Assembly (NCBI RefSeq): GCF_014851565.1
Contig: NZ_JACVAA010000005.1
Coordinates: 186,001-250,000 of the forward strand
Source: Pseudomonas sp. PDM15
Lineage (GTDB): Bacteria; Pseudomonadota; Gammaproteobacteria; Pseudomonadales; Pseudomonadaceae
Direction of reading: 5' to 3'
Length of the DNA: 64,000 nt
In this document: piece by piece, positions 10,049 to 18,323 of the stretch
How the letters are laid out: every line of letters begins with the position of its first letter
Numbering within the stretch: the stretch's first letter is position 1
The notes under the pieces: model-generated
The model's database searches: none
What the model was told of the DNA's origin: nothing
Seen by the model: only the letters and a program-made list of their open reading frames with translations
Made by a program: the position numbers and the translations under genes

Positions 10049-10783
10049 ATGAGCACACACAGCATCGAGCGGATCTACCCGCCTGACCTCGACCCGGAAA
10101 ACCCCAGCGACCAGACCACCCTGCGCATCCACCTGGAGCGCTACGAGTTCGCCGCCCAGCACCTGAGCGGCGACCGCGTGCTGGATATGGCCTGCGGCTG
10201 CGGCTACGGCACCGCCCTGCTGGCCGAGCAGCACCCGGACAAGCAGGTGACCGGCGTGGACATCGACCCCGAGGCCATCGCCTACGCCCAGCGCCACTAC
10301 CGCCTGCCCAACCTGCGCTATGTCTGCGCCGACGCCGAGCGCTTCGAGGCCGAGTCCGGCTTCGACAGCATTGTCAGCCTGGAGACCATCGAACACCTGC
10401 CGCACCCGCCGCGCCTGATCGCCAACTACGCGCGACTGCTGGCCGCCGGCGGCCGGGTGATCGCCTCGGTACCGATCACCCCGACCCTGGATGGCAATCC
10501 GCATCACCTGCACGACTTCAGCCGGCGCTCCTTCCTCGCCCTGTTCAGCCACCATCGCCTGCGCCCGCATGCGCAGCACCTGGAGCAGATCCAGTGGTGG
10601 CAGTTCCGCGGCCTGTTCTCCCGCCGGCCGGACCACGCCAAGCGACATCGCTCCGAGGGTGTGGGCAATGCGGTGCTCGGTTACTACCGGCGACACCCCA
10701 CCTACCTGTTTTCCCGCCTCGCGGCGATGCTGCGCTACGGCTTCAGCAACCGCTATCTGACCTGCCTGTTCCTCGCCGAATAG
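10049..10783 (+). CDS. Class I SAM-dependent methyltransferase
   Basis: 244 residues. Motif I is VLDMACGCGYGT (about residues 47-58), motif II the acidic VTGVDIDPEAIAYA, and motif IV/post-I LETIEHLPHPPRLI, giving the standard Methyltransf_11 fold. Substrate is unknown; pairing with the upstream lipid-type membrane protein hints at a lipid or envelope small molecule, but this is inference from spacing alone. Good GGGACGAGG ribosome site before ATG 10049. Confidence 0.85.
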   Translation: MSTHSIERIYPPDLDPENPSDQTTLRIHLERYEFAAQHLSGDRVLDMACGCGYGTALLAEQHPDKQVTGVDIDPEAIAYAQRHYRLPNLRYVCADAERFEAESGFDSIVSLETIEHLPHPPRLIANYARLLAAGGRVIASVPITPTLDGNPHHLHDFSRRSFLALFSHHRLRPHAQHLEQIQWWQFRGLFSRRPDHAKRHRSEGVGNAVLGYYRRHPTYLFSRLAAMLRYGFSNRYLTCLFLAE

Positions 10784-10917
10784 CCTGATCCAGAGCGGCC
10801 CAGGCGTTACATTACTGACATCGATGGGCACCATCAGGACGATCAACTTTTGTCTCGGCGGCGCGTGAGTACCATTTGCTCCGTAGCCACTTTCCAGCCC
10901 CTTCGAGGAGGCCCGAG

Positions 10918-11529
10918 ATGAACAAACAACTGATCGCCAGCCTGATCCTGTCCACCCTGACCAGCGCCGCCTTTGCCCTGCCGGGTGACGAACAACCGCC
11001 ACTGACCGAACTGCAGCACATCAGCGCCCCGGCCACCGTTGCCGAAGGTGGCGCGGATCGCCTGATCGACGGTCGCGATGTCGCCGAGAATGGCGCCGAA
11101 CGCACCAAGGCCTTCCGTGTTGCCGAAGGCGGTGCCGATCGCCTGCTCGACGGCCGCGACGTAGCCGAGAATGGCGCCGAGCGCACCAAGGCCTTCCGTG
11201 TTGCCGAAGGTGGTGCCGACCGCCTGATCGAGGGCCGCGATGTGGCCGAGAATGGCGCCGAGCGCACCAAGGTCTTCCGTGTTGCCGAAGGCGGTGCCGA
11301 CCGTCTGCTCGAAGGCCGTGACGTGGCCGAGAACGGCGCCGAGCGCACCAAGGCCTTCCGTGTCGCCGAAGGCGGTGCCGACCGTCTGCTCGACGGCCGT
11401 GACGTGGCCGAGAACGGCGCCGAGCGCACCAAGGCCTTCCGTGTCGCCGAAGGCGGTGCCGACCGTCTGCTCGACGGCCGCGCAGTTGCCGAGAATGGCT
11501 CCGAGCGGGTCGGCCGTCAGACCGCCTGA
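10918..11529 (+). CDS. Secreted tandem-repeat protein (VAEGGADR repeats)
   Basis: 203 residues, function unknown. A signal peptide (MNKQLIASL...SAAFA, about 20 residues) is followed by a short linker and, from residue 41, six 27-residue repeats, the last diverged at its end. Each repeat is itself a pair of related halves, VAEGGADRLLDGRD then VAENGAERTKAFR, so VAE-x-G-x-[DE]R occurs 12 times. The 81-base DNA units are nearly identical, indicating recent expansion or homogenisation. A GAGGAG site precedes ATG 10918, and a strong terminator follows, so it is a single-gene unit. Short Pseudomonas exported proteins with one to three such motifs exist, to my recollection, without known role. Confidence 0.8.
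   Translation: MNKQLIASLILSTLTSAAFALPGDEQPPLTELQHISAPATVAEGGADRLIDGRDVAENGAERTKAFRVAEGGADRLLDGRDVAENGAERTKAFRVAEGGADRLIEGRDVAENGAERTKVFRVAEGGADRLLEGRDVAENGAERTKAFRVAEGGADRLLDGRDVAENGAERTKAFRVAEGGADRLLDGRAVAENGSERVGRQTA
11038..11526 (+). repeat. In-frame 81-bp tandem repeat array
   Basis: Six consecutive units start at 11038, 11119, 11200, 11281, 11362 and 11443, each beginning with the GTT/GTC codon of VAEGGADR. Units differ mainly at third codon positions and at the Leu/Ile and Asp/Glu positions of RL[LI][DE]GR. The array is entirely coding. Confidence 0.95.
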
Positions 11530-11548
11530 CGCGGACAGCAGTACCCCG

Positions 11549-11574
11549 AAGCCCGGCGCCCGCCGGGCTTTTTT
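11549..11574 (+). terminator. Rho-independent terminator of the repeat-protein gene
   Basis: AAGCCCGGCG-CCCG-CCGGGCTT-type stem followed by TTTTTT. The T-run touches the stop codon of the convergent desB gene (11573-11575). Confidence 0.9.
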
Positions 11575-12652
11575 ATTGGGCGGGCACAGCCGGCGGCAGG
11601 CGATGGATCCAGATGCGTTTGAGCACGGTGGCGAACTGCGCAGACAGGGTTCCGCTGTTGTAGATCTGCCCATAGCGCCCGGCGATCTCGCGCACTTGTG
11701 TGGCCAGCTCGGCATAGCGGCGCGCCGGCAGGTCGGGGAACAGGTGGTGCTCGATCTGGTGGCTGAGGTTGCCGGTGAGGATATGCAGCAGCTTGCCGCC
11801 CTCCAGGTTGCTGGAGCCGCGCAACTGGCGCAGGTACCAGTGGCCGCGACTCTCGCCCGCCACCGACTCCTTGCTGAACACGGCGGCGCGTTCGGTGAAG
11901 TGGCCGCAGAAGATCACCAGGAAGGTCCACAGATTGCGCAGCAGATTGGCCAGCGCGTTACCGGCCAGCACGGCCAGGGCATTGGCGCCGACGGCCAGCG
12001 CCAGCAGCGGGAACAGCAGGTAGTCCTTGCCCCACAGGCGCAGCAGCTTGGCGCCGAACTGGCGGAGCAGCGGGCGTACCTCAGCGCCGTCGATCTTGCC
12101 CTTGTACCACTTGTCCAGCCGCAGGTGCTGAATGGCCACGGCGTACTGGAACAGCAGCGCCTGCAGGGTCACCCACAGCGGCTGCCAGCGATAGAACGGC
12201 TTCCAGCGCTGCTCGGGAAACAGCCGCACCACGCCGTAACCGACGTCGTCGTCCATGCCGATCACGTTGGTCCAGGTGTGGTGCACATGGTTGTGGGTGT
12301 GCCGCCAGAAATCGGCCGGGCCGACGATGTCCCACTCATAGCGGCGCCCGGCCAGCTCGGGATCGTTCATCCAGTCGTACTGGCCGTGCATCACGTTGTG
12401 GCCCAGCTCCATATTCTCAAGGATCTTGCCCAGCCCCAGCAGCAGGCTGCCGAGCAGCCAGGTGGGCGGGAACCAGCCTAGCATCAGCAGCGCGCGGCCG
12501 CTCCAGCAGCACAGCCGCACCACCCCGCGCACGCGGCGGATATAGCGCGCGTCAGCATCGCCGAGATCGGCCATGGTGCTGCGGCGCAGGCCGTCCAGCT
12601 CGGCGGCGAAGTCTTCCAGTTCGGCGGCGTTCAGTTCACGGTCGATTCGCAT
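11573..12652 (-). CDS. desB: Acyl-CoA delta-9 desaturase DesB
   Basis: Inner-membrane di-iron desaturase that introduces a cis double bond into saturated acyl-CoA, adjusting membrane fluidity. 359 residues with the three histidine boxes: HNVMH (85-89), HTHNHVHH (118-125) and HQIEHH (about 300), plus hydrophobic spans at 58-75 and 220-250. Order reductase-desB with divergent desT matches P. aeruginosa PA4888-PA4890. AGGAG sits ahead of ATG 12652, which is nine bases after the reductase stop, so the two are one operon. Confidence 0.93.
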   Translation of the reverse strand: MRIDRELNAAELEDFAAELDGLRRSTMADLGDADARYIRRVRGVVRLCCWSGRALLMLGWFPPTWLLGSLLLGLGKILENMELGHNVMHGQYDWMNDPELAGRRYEWDIVGPADFWRHTHNHVHHTWTNVIGMDDDVGYGVVRLFPEQRWKPFYRWQPLWVTLQALLFQYAVAIQHLRLDKWYKGKIDGAEVRPLLRQFGAKLLRLWGKDYLLFPLLALAVGANALAVLAGNALANLLRNLWTFLVIFCGHFTERAAVFSKESVAGESRGHWYLRQLRGSSNLEGGKLLHILTGNLSHQIEHHLFPDLPARRYAELATQVREIAGRYGQIYNSGTLSAQFATVLKRIWIHRLPPAVPAQ

Positions 12653-12661
12653 GGCGCGCTC

Positions 12662-13759
12662 CTAGATATCGAGTTGCACATCGCCCAGCGGGGCGCTGAC
12701 GCACAGCCGGATCGGCTGGCCCGGTTCGGCGAACGGCTCGCCACTGCGCAGGTCGCGCACCGTGCCGGCCAGCAGGGTGCAGGTGCAGCTGGCGCAGATG
12801 CCCTGGCGGCAACCGTGGGCCGGACGCAGGCCATGTTCCTCGGCCTGTTCCAGCAGGCTGCGGTTGCTGTCGCCCAGGGCCGCGACGCGGCTGCGGGCGA
12901 AGTCCAGGCGCACCGCCTGGCCGGGTTCGCTGATCCGCTGCGGCGGGCTGAAGGCCTCGACCTGCAGGGAACCGCCCCAGTTGTTGCGCACCGCCTCGAC
13001 GAAGCCGGCAGGGCCGCAGGCGAGCAGGCCGAAGTCGCTCATGCCGAGCAGATGGCCGGCCTGGAAGCGCCCGCCTTGGGGATCGTGCCGTGCGTCCTGG
13101 CCGGTCAGCAGCCAGCGCACCTGCAGGTTGGGGTGGCGCAGCATCAGTTGCTGCAGTTCTGCCTGGTAGGCGCGTTGTCCGGCCTCGCGTACGTAGTGCA
13201 GCAAGGTCACCGGCGCCGTATAACCACGCGCCAGGGCCTCGCGAAGCAGGCCGAGCAAGGCGGTGATGCCGCTGCCGGCAGCCAGCAGGCCGACGCCCGC
13301 GCCCTGCTCCGGCCACTGCAGTTCGCCCCGAGCCTGGCCTAGCTCCAGCACCGCGCCGACGGGCAGGTGATCGAGCACGCGATTGGACAGCCGCCCACCC
13401 GGTTGGCGGCGGATGCCCAGCTCGATCAGGCCGCCGGCGCCCACGCGGGTCAGGCTGTAGCTGCGACTGTGGCGCACGCCATCCAGCTGCAGATGCAGCT
13501 GCACGTGCTGGCCGGCGCGCCAGCCGCGGGCGTTGCCATTGCAGCGCAGGCGCAGGGCGAGCAGGTCGTCGCTGACCCACTCGCGCCCGACTACCCGGGC
13601 GAACACCCGGTTCAGACGCCAGGCCGGATGCAACCTGGCCAGCACGGCATCCACTTCCGCCTCACGCAGCCAGGCCCGCGTCGTCAGAGCGCGCAGTGGC
13701 CACAGCAGCGGCGCCAGCCAGCGAATGAGAAACAGCGGTAGGAGGGACATGGAAGACAT
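12662..13759 (-). CDS. Ferredoxin/flavodoxin-type oxidoreductase partner of DesB
   Basis: 365 residues: a hydrophobic N-terminal stretch, an FAD-binding domain (SYSLT motif RSYSLTRVG), an NAD(P)-binding domain (GVGLLAAGSGITALLGL) and a C-terminal plant-type 2Fe-2S domain with CRQGICASC and a distal Cys (RLCVSAP). It passes electrons from NAD(P)H to the desaturase. Homolog of P. aeruginosa PA4889. ATG 13759 is chosen; ATG 13750 three codons in is equally possible because ribosome sites are weak. Open frame upstream of 13759 runs through the operators and desT antisense and is not coding. Confidence 0.9.
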   Translation of the reverse strand: MSSMSLLPLFLIRWLAPLLWPLRALTTRAWLREAEVDAVLARLHPAWRLNRVFARVVGREWVSDDLLALRLRCNGNARGWRAGQHVQLHLQLDGVRHSRSYSLTRVGAGGLIELGIRRQPGGRLSNRVLDHLPVGAVLELGQARGELQWPEQGAGVGLLAAGSGITALLGLLREALARGYTAPVTLLHYVREAGQRAYQAELQQLMLRHPNLQVRWLLTGQDARHDPQGGRFQAGHLLGMSDFGLLACGPAGFVEAVRNNWGGSLQVEAFSPPQRISEPGQAVRLDFARSRVAALGDSNRSLLEQAEEHGLRPAHGCRQGICASCTCTLLAGTVRDLRSGEPFAEPGQPIRLCVSAPLGDVQLDI

Positions 13760-13763
13760 TCCA

Positions 13764-13779
13764 GTGAACAACTGTTCAC
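13764..13779. promoter_or_regulatory. DesT-type operator 1
   Basis: GTGAACA-AC-TGTTCAC, perfect 7-bp arms, five bases upstream of the reductase start. It matches the half-site GTGAAC of the palindrome known for P. aeruginosa DesT. Confidence 0.75.
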
Positions 13780-13804
13780 GCAGAATGGCTGACCGATCCA
13801 TTTC

Positions 13805-13822
13805 AGTCAACATTCGTTCACT
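13805..13822. promoter_or_regulatory. DesT-type operator 2
   Basis: On the minus strand this reads AGTGAACGAATGTTGACT, which differs from the palindrome I recall for P. aeruginosa DesT (AGTGAACGCTTGTTGACT) only in the centre. It lies 41 bases from operator 1, in the desT/reductase intergenic region, and probably controls the desaturase operon in response to the saturated/unsaturated acyl-CoA ratio. Confidence 0.8.
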
Positions 13823-13891
13823 GAACGTCATTCGACGCCGACAAAACGCATTTGCTAGAGTGCGCCGCAACCTCGCCATCGCCCGAACGTC

Positions 13892-14527
13892 ATGTCGCCA
13901 CGCGCCGAACAGAAACAGCAGACCCGCCAAGCCCTGATGGATGCCGCACTCAGCCTGATGGACAGCGGCCGCGGCTTCGGCAGCCTGAGCCTGCGCGAAG
14001 TCACCCGCACCGCGGGCATCGTGCCGACCGGCTTCTACCGCCACTTCGACGACATGGACCAGCTCGGCCTGGCCCTGGTCGCCGAGGTCGACGCGACTTT
14101 CCGCAGCACCCTGCGCGAAGTGCGCCACAGCCAGTTCGAGATGGGCAGCATCATCGAGGCCAGCGCGCGCATCTTTCTCGACGCGGTAAGCGCCAACCGC
14201 AACCAGTTCCTGTTCCTCGCCCGAGAGCAGTACGGCGGCTCGCAGCCGGTGCGCCAGGCCATCGGCTGCCTGCGCCAGCAGATCACCGCCGACCTGGCCG
14301 CCGACCTCAAGCTGATGAACCGCACCCCGCACCTGGACGAGCCGGCGCTGGAGGTGGTCTCCGACCTGGTGGTGAAGACTGTGTTCGCCACCCTGCCGGA
14401 GCTGATCGACTCCCCCGACGCGTCGCTGCCCGCCCATCTCACCCCCGAAGCCAAGATGACCCAGCAACTGCGCTTCATCTTCATCGGCGCCAAAAGCTGG
14501 CTGGGCCTGGGCCAGGGTCGCGAATAA
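13892..14527 (+). CDS. desT: TetR-family regulator DesT
   Basis: 211 residues. N-terminal helix-turn-helix: LREVTRTAGIVPTGFYRHF (about residues 34-52), the TetR signature. The C-terminal domain binds acyl-CoAs; in P. aeruginosa unsaturated acyl-CoA strengthens and saturated acyl-CoA relieves repression of desCB/PA4889. Divergent from the reductase-desB operon with two matching operators between. Start ATG 13892 has a poor ribosome site but gives the family N-terminus MSPRAEQKQQTR. Confidence 0.93.
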   Translation: MSPRAEQKQQTRQALMDAALSLMDSGRGFGSLSLREVTRTAGIVPTGFYRHFDDMDQLGLALVAEVDATFRSTLREVRHSQFEMGSIIEASARIFLDAVSANRNQFLFLAREQYGGSQPVRQAIGCLRQQITADLAADLKLMNRTPHLDEPALEVVSDLVVKTVFATLPELIDSPDASLPAHLTPEAKMTQQLRFIFIGAKSWLGLGQGRE

Positions 14528-14599
14528 GCGCACCAATCTGGCTCACGCCCCGCACTCGCGCACCGCAACTGCGCGCATAAAAGCCCCAACTTCAGGCAC

Positions 14600-14630
14600 C
14601 AAGCCGCCAGGCCTGGGCCTGTGCGGCTTG
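14600..14630. other. Long imperfect hairpin between desT and ureE
   Basis: CAAGCCGC pairs with GCGGCTTG (8 bp) and inside it CAGGCC pairs with GGCCTG around a TG loop, with one bulged T: a 31-base, nearly fully paired element. No T-run follows. It may terminate desT, act as a REP-like element, or shape the ureE leader. Confidence 0.5.
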
Positions 14631-14679
14631 GCAAGGGCCTTGCTCTAGCGTCAGGACCATTCCTGGCCGGAAGCCCAAC

Positions 14680-15180
14680 ATGCTGGTGATCCATCACCGC
14701 CTCGAACCCCAGCCCTACTGGGACGAAGAACTGCACCTGACCTTCGACGCCCGTAGCAAGAGCCGCCTGCGCTGCTTCAGCGCCGCCGGCGAGGACGTCG
14801 GCCTGTTCCTTGAACGCGGCCAGCCCGCGCTACGCGACGGCGACTGCCTGCGCGCCGAGGACGGCCGCATCGTGCGGGTTTGCGCCCGTCCGGAAACCCT
14901 GCTGCACGTCACCTGCGCGTCGAGCTTCGAGCTGATGCGCGCCGCCTATCACCTGGGTAACCGCCATGTCGCCCTGCAGCTGGGCGATGGCTGGCTGCGC
15001 CTGCTCGACGACTACGTGCTCAAGGCCATGCTCGACCAGCTCGGCGCCACCACCTGCACGGTCGACGCACCCTTCCAGCCCGAGCAGGGCGCCTATGGTG
15101 GCGGCCACCACCATTCGCATGCCGGCGAGGCCGAGTTCAGCTACGCACCGCGCCTGCACCAGTTTGGCGTGCGCCCGTGA
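14680..15180 (+). CDS. ureE: Urease accessory protein UreE
   Basis: Nickel metallochaperone delivering Ni2+ to the urease assembly complex. 166 residues with the N-terminal peptide-binding domain and a C-terminal metal-binding domain containing AAYHLGNRHV (the conserved metal His) and a His-rich tail GGGHHHSHAGE near residue 146. Its TGA overlaps the GTG of ureF (GTGA). The urease structural genes are not in the window; ureEFG also sits apart next to desT in P. aeruginosa. Confidence 0.95.
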   Translation: MLVIHHRLEPQPYWDEELHLTFDARSKSRLRCFSAAGEDVGLFLERGQPALRDGDCLRAEDGRIVRVCARPETLLHVTCASSFELMRAAYHLGNRHVALQLGDGWLRLLDDYVLKAMLDQLGATTCTVDAPFQPEQGAYGGGHHHSHAGEAEFSYAPRLHQFGVRP

Positions 15181-15851
15181 ACAAGGCCTGGGCCCTGCTG
15201 CGCCTGGCCAGCCCGCAGCTGCCGATCGGTGGGTACAGTTATTCCCAGGGCCTGGAGATGGCCGTGGAACGCGAGCTGGTACATGACCAGCACAGCGCCC
15301 GACGTTGGATCACCGATCAGTTGCTACTCAACCTGGCGCGTTTCGAAGCACCGCTGCTGCTGGCCCACTGCCAAGCGGCGGCAAGGGCGGACTGGCCACG
15401 CCTGGCCGAGCTTGCCGGGCAACACCGCGCCAGCCGCGAGACCCGCGAGCTGGCCCTGGAAAGCCGGCAGATGGGCTACTCGCTGCGCCAGTTGCTGGAA
15501 GGCCTGCCCGAGCTGGACCAGGAAGCCCGCAGTTTCCTCGCCGACCAGTCCGAGCTGGGCCTGGCTCCGGCCTGGGCCCTGGCCGCCCGTGCCTGGGCGA
15601 TCAGCCCGGATGACGCGATGGCTGCCTGGCTATGGGGTTGGCTGGAGAACCAGCTGGCGGTGTTGATGAAGACCCTGCCGCTGGGCCAGCAGGCCGCCCA
15701 GCGCCTGACTTCCGAACTACTCCCGCTGCTGGAACAGGCGCAGCAGCAGGCCACCACCCACGATCCACAACACTGGGGCAGCGCCGCCTTCGGCCTGGCC
15801 CTGGCCAGCATGGCGCACGAGCGCCAGTACAGCCGCCTCTTCCGCTCATGA
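15177..15851 (+). CDS. ureF: Urease accessory protein UreF
   Basis: 224 residues. Part of the UreD-UreF-UreG apo-urease activation complex, thought to gate GTP use by UreG. Family motifs at the N-terminus ([19 protein letters not shown]) and the central helical bundle are present. Starts at GTG 15177, overlapping the ureE stop by four bases, so translation is coupled. Confidence 0.95.
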   Translation: MNKAWALLRLASPQLPIGGYSYSQGLEMAVERELVHDQHSARRWITDQLLLNLARFEAPLLLAHCQAAARADWPRLAELAGQHRASRETRELALESRQMGYSLRQLLEGLPELDQEARSFLADQSELGLAPAWALAARAWAISPDDAMAAWLWGWLENQLAVLMKTLPLGQQAAQRLTSELLPLLEQAQQQATTHDPQHWGSAAFGLALASMAHERQYSRLFRS

Positions 15852-15867
15852 GAAAAGGAAACACGCC

Positions 15868-16482
15868 ATGAACAGCCAACCCCTGCGCGTCGGTATCGGC
15901 GGCCCGGTCGGGTCGGGCAAGACCGCCCTGACCCTGGCCCTGTGCCAAGCCCTGCGCGAGCGCTACAACATCGCCGTGGTCACCAACGACATCTACACCC
16001 AGGAAGACGCCCAGTTCCTGGTGCGCAACGAGGCCCTGGCGCCCGAGCGCATCATCGGCGTTGAGACCGGCGGCTGCCCGCACACGGCGATCCGCGAGGA
16101 CGCCTCGATCAACCTGGAGGCGGTCGACCAGCTCAACCGGCGCTTCCCCGGCCTCGACCTGATCATCGTCGAATCCGGCGGCGACAACCTGTCCGCCACC
16201 TTCAGCCCGGAGCTGTCGGACCTGACCCTGTACGTGATCGACGTCTCCGCCGGCGACAAGCTGCCGCGCAAGGGCGGCCCGGGCATCTGCAAGTCCGACC
16301 TGCTGGTGATCAACAAGATCGATCTGGCGCCCATGGTCGGCGCCTCGCTGGAAGTGATGGACCGCGACGCCCGCAAGATGCGCGGCGACAAGCCGTTCGT
16401 GTTCAGCAACCAGAAGGTCGGCCAGGGTCTCGATGAGATCATCGCCTTTATCGAACGCCACGGCATGCTTAGTGCCGCTTAA
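15868..16482 (+). CDS. ureG: Urease accessory GTPase UreG
   Basis: 204-residue SIMIBI-class GTPase that powers nickel insertion. P-loop GPVGSGKT (residues 12-19), the Ni-binding Cys-Pro-His ([11 protein letters not shown], near 66-76), and the guanine motif NKID are all present. AAGGA precedes ATG 15868, 16 bases after ureF. Confidence 0.97.
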   Translation: MNSQPLRVGIGGPVGSGKTALTLALCQALRERYNIAVVTNDIYTQEDAQFLVRNEALAPERIIGVETGGCPHTAIREDASINLEAVDQLNRRFPGLDLIIVESGGDNLSATFSPELSDLTLYVIDVSAGDKLPRKGGPGICKSDLLVINKIDLAPMVGASLEVMDRDARKMRGDKPFVFSNQKVGQGLDEIIAFIERHGMLSAA

Positions 16483-16490
16483 GCCATGAC

Positions 16491-16526
16491 TCCCTCTCCC
16501 CTCGGGAGAGGGCTGGGGTGAGGGAC
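16491..16526. repeat. REP-like palindromic element
   Basis: CCCTCTCCC and GGGAGAGGG form a 9-bp stem with a 3-base loop, followed by CTGGGGTGAGGG, the tail commonly seen in a dispersed repeat of pseudomonads and other proteobacteria. Lies between ureG and the HupE/UreJ gene. Only one copy is seen in this window. Confidence 0.6.
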
Positions 16527-16564
16527 ACCCCGCCAACGCCATGCCTTACCAGGAGTACTCATCA

Positions 16565-17137
16565 ATGAATCTGCGCAAAACCCTGTTCGCCATAGCCCTG
16601 TTCCTCAGCCCGGCGCTGGCCTTCGCCCATGCCGGCCATGACCACTCCGGCCTGATGGCGGGCGTCGCCCACCCGGTCACCGGCCTCGATCATCTGCTGG
16701 CGATGCTCGCTGTCGGCCTGTGGGCCGCGCAGCAGAGCGGCGCTGCACGCTGGGCGCTGCCGGGCACCTTCGTCGCCACCATGCTGCTCGGCGGCCTGCT
16801 CGGCTTCGCCGGGATGGAAATCCCACTGATGGAAACCGGCATCGCCGGCTCGGTGCTGGCCTTCGGCCTGCTGGTGGCGGTGGCCGCACGCCTGCCGCTG
16901 GCCGTGTCGCTCGGCCTCACCGGCCTGCTCGCCCTGACCCACGGCGTGGCCCACGGCCTGGAATTGCCGGAGCTGGCCAGCCCCTGGGGCTATGCCGCAG
17001 GCTTCGTGGCCGCCACCGCCGCCCTGCATGGCCTGGGCTACGCGGTCGTGCGTTACCTGCCGCGCGCCGCCGCGCCACTGGTGCGCCTGGCCGGTGCTGC
17101 TTCGGCGGGTGCCGGGGTCTGGCTGCTGGCCAGCTGA
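16565..17137 (+). CDS. HupE/UreJ family membrane protein (likely nickel permease)
   Basis: 190 residues: a signal-like first helix ending in AFA|HAGHDHSG, then six hydrophobic segments. The signature HPVTGLDHLLAMLAVGLWA and later LTHGVAHGLE are the metal-ligand motifs of HupE/UreJ secondary nickel transporters. Location after ureG supports nickel supply to urease. Start ATG 16565 has AGGAG ten bases upstream; the in-frame ATG at 16541 is less likely because the resulting signal peptide would be abnormal. Confidence 0.88.
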   Translation: MNLRKTLFAIALFLSPALAFAHAGHDHSGLMAGVAHPVTGLDHLLAMLAVGLWAAQQSGAARWALPGTFVATMLLGGLLGFAGMEIPLMETGIAGSVLAFGLLVAVAARLPLAVSLGLTGLLALTHGVAHGLELPELASPWGYAAGFVAATAALHGLGYAVVRYLPRAAAPLVRLAGAASAGAGVWLLAS

Positions 17138-17149
17138 GAAAGCGCTCAC

Positions 17150-17168
17150 GGGCGTGCCCGGCACGCCC
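17150..17168. terminator. Possible terminator hairpin after the HupE/UreJ gene
   Basis: GGGCGTGCC and GGCACGCCC are perfect complements around a single base. There is no real T-run, so it may only stabilise the 3' end. Confidence 0.35.
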
Positions 17169-17206
17169 TTGCTAGACTGGCGGGGTCTATCTCCACGGTT
17201 CCCGCC

Positions 17207-18100
17207 ATGCCTGTTCGTCCTCGCCGCGCGCTGATCGGCCTGCTGCTGTTGTGCTCCTCGATCGCCCACGGTGCGCAACCGCAAGGCCTGGAAGTGACGT
17301 GGAACATGAGCCCCTGGCCGGGGCTGATCAACATGCAGGACGGCCGCCCCAGCGACGGCATCATCGTCGACGTACTGCAGCAGATCATCCAGCGCCTGCC
17401 GCAGTACCAGCACCACTACCGGATGAACAACCTCACCCGCGGCCTGGAGCAGCTCAAGCGCGAGCCGCTGAGCTGCTTCCTGCCGACCTTCCCCACGCCC
17501 GAGCGCGACCAGCACGGCTACTACGTCGGCCTGTTCGTGGCCATGCCGCACCAGCTGGTGGTGCGCACCGCCGACCTGCAGCGCTTCAGCAAGGGCCAGG
17601 GCGAAGTGTCGATCCGCCAGCTGTTGCGCGACAACCAGCTGCGCGGCGGTCTGGTGCGCGACCGCAGCTACGGGCCGATCCTCGACCCGCTGCTGCAGGC
17701 GCCCGAGGCCCTACCACAGCTGCAGCGCATCCAGACCAGCAGCGCCGGCAGCAACCTCTACGGCATGCTCGAACACCACCGCATCGACTACCTGCTGGAC
17801 TACGCCGAAGTGGTGCAGTACGTGCAGCGCCAGCAGGGTGTGGCCCAGGGCCTGAGCCTGCTGCCGCTGAGCGAGGCCAGTTCGCCCTACGTCAGCGGCA
17901 TCTACTGCAGCAGGAACGCCGAGGGTGCCGAGCTGGTCCGCCAGATCGACCGGATCGCCCGCCTGCCCGAGGTCATCGCCTTGTTCATCGAGGCGCAGAA
18001 GGCCTATATGCCGCCGCGCACCCTGGCCCACTACCAACCCTGGCTGGATCGCTTCTTCGCCGAACGGCCGCACAAGGACCTGACCAACCTGCCGCGCTAA
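17207..18100 (+). CDS. Periplasmic solute-binding-like protein, function unknown
   Basis: 297 residues with a signal peptide (about 24, cleaved after IAHG/AQ). The body resembles family-3 periplasmic binding domains (SBP_bac_3-like, TIGR02285 type): VTWNMSPWPGLIN, SDGIIVDVLQQIIQRLP and a C-terminal YVSGIYCSRN segment. There are no transporter genes beside it, so it may be an orphan sensor or binding protein. No clear operon partner. Confidence 0.7.
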   Translation: MPVRPRRALIGLLLLCSSIAHGAQPQGLEVTWNMSPWPGLINMQDGRPSDGIIVDVLQQIIQRLPQYQHHYRMNNLTRGLEQLKREPLSCFLPTFPTPERDQHGYYVGLFVAMPHQLVVRTADLQRFSKGQGEVSIRQLLRDNQLRGGLVRDRSYGPILDPLLQAPEALPQLQRIQTSSAGSNLYGMLEHHRIDYLLDYAEVVQYVQRQQGVAQGLSLLPLSEASSPYVSGIYCSRNAEGAELVRQIDRIARLPEVIALFIEAQKAYMPPRTLAHYQPWLDRFFAERPHKDLTNLPR

Positions 18101-18187
18101 TCGCTATGACGGCCATCGAGACAATCTACGGGCCGATGCCACAGTGCCGGCCTAATCTGGCGGCCAGCCCCACGCGGAGATGCCGCC

Positions 18188-18271
18188 ATGCCCATCCACG
18201 ATTTCCTCTACGCCCTGCTGGCCTGCTACGCGGCCGGCGCCAGTGGTACTTGCCCGCAAGAGCTCGCCTGA
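18188..18271 (+). CDS. Possible 27-residue small protein
   Basis: ATG 18188 with GGAG ten bases upstream opens a short frame ([18 protein letters not shown]...) with one hydrophobic stretch, in the gap before the LOG gene. No homolog recognised; it could be a real small protein, a decayed gene start, or chance. Confidence 0.2.
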   Translation: MPIHDFLYALLACYAAGASGTCPQELA

Positions 18272-18323
18272 CCGATCGGACAGGGTTACCCTGTGCAGCC
18301 TTTTTCGCCTGGGAGCACCCTGC

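Noticed and set aside
9062-11002. 646-residue minus-strand open frame
   Set aside because: Runs antisense through two real genes and an intergenic region with no ribosome site or conserved motif.
11038-11526. CRISPR-like regular repeats
   Set aside because: The 81-bp units are contiguous with no unique spacers and stay in frame inside a signal-peptide protein.
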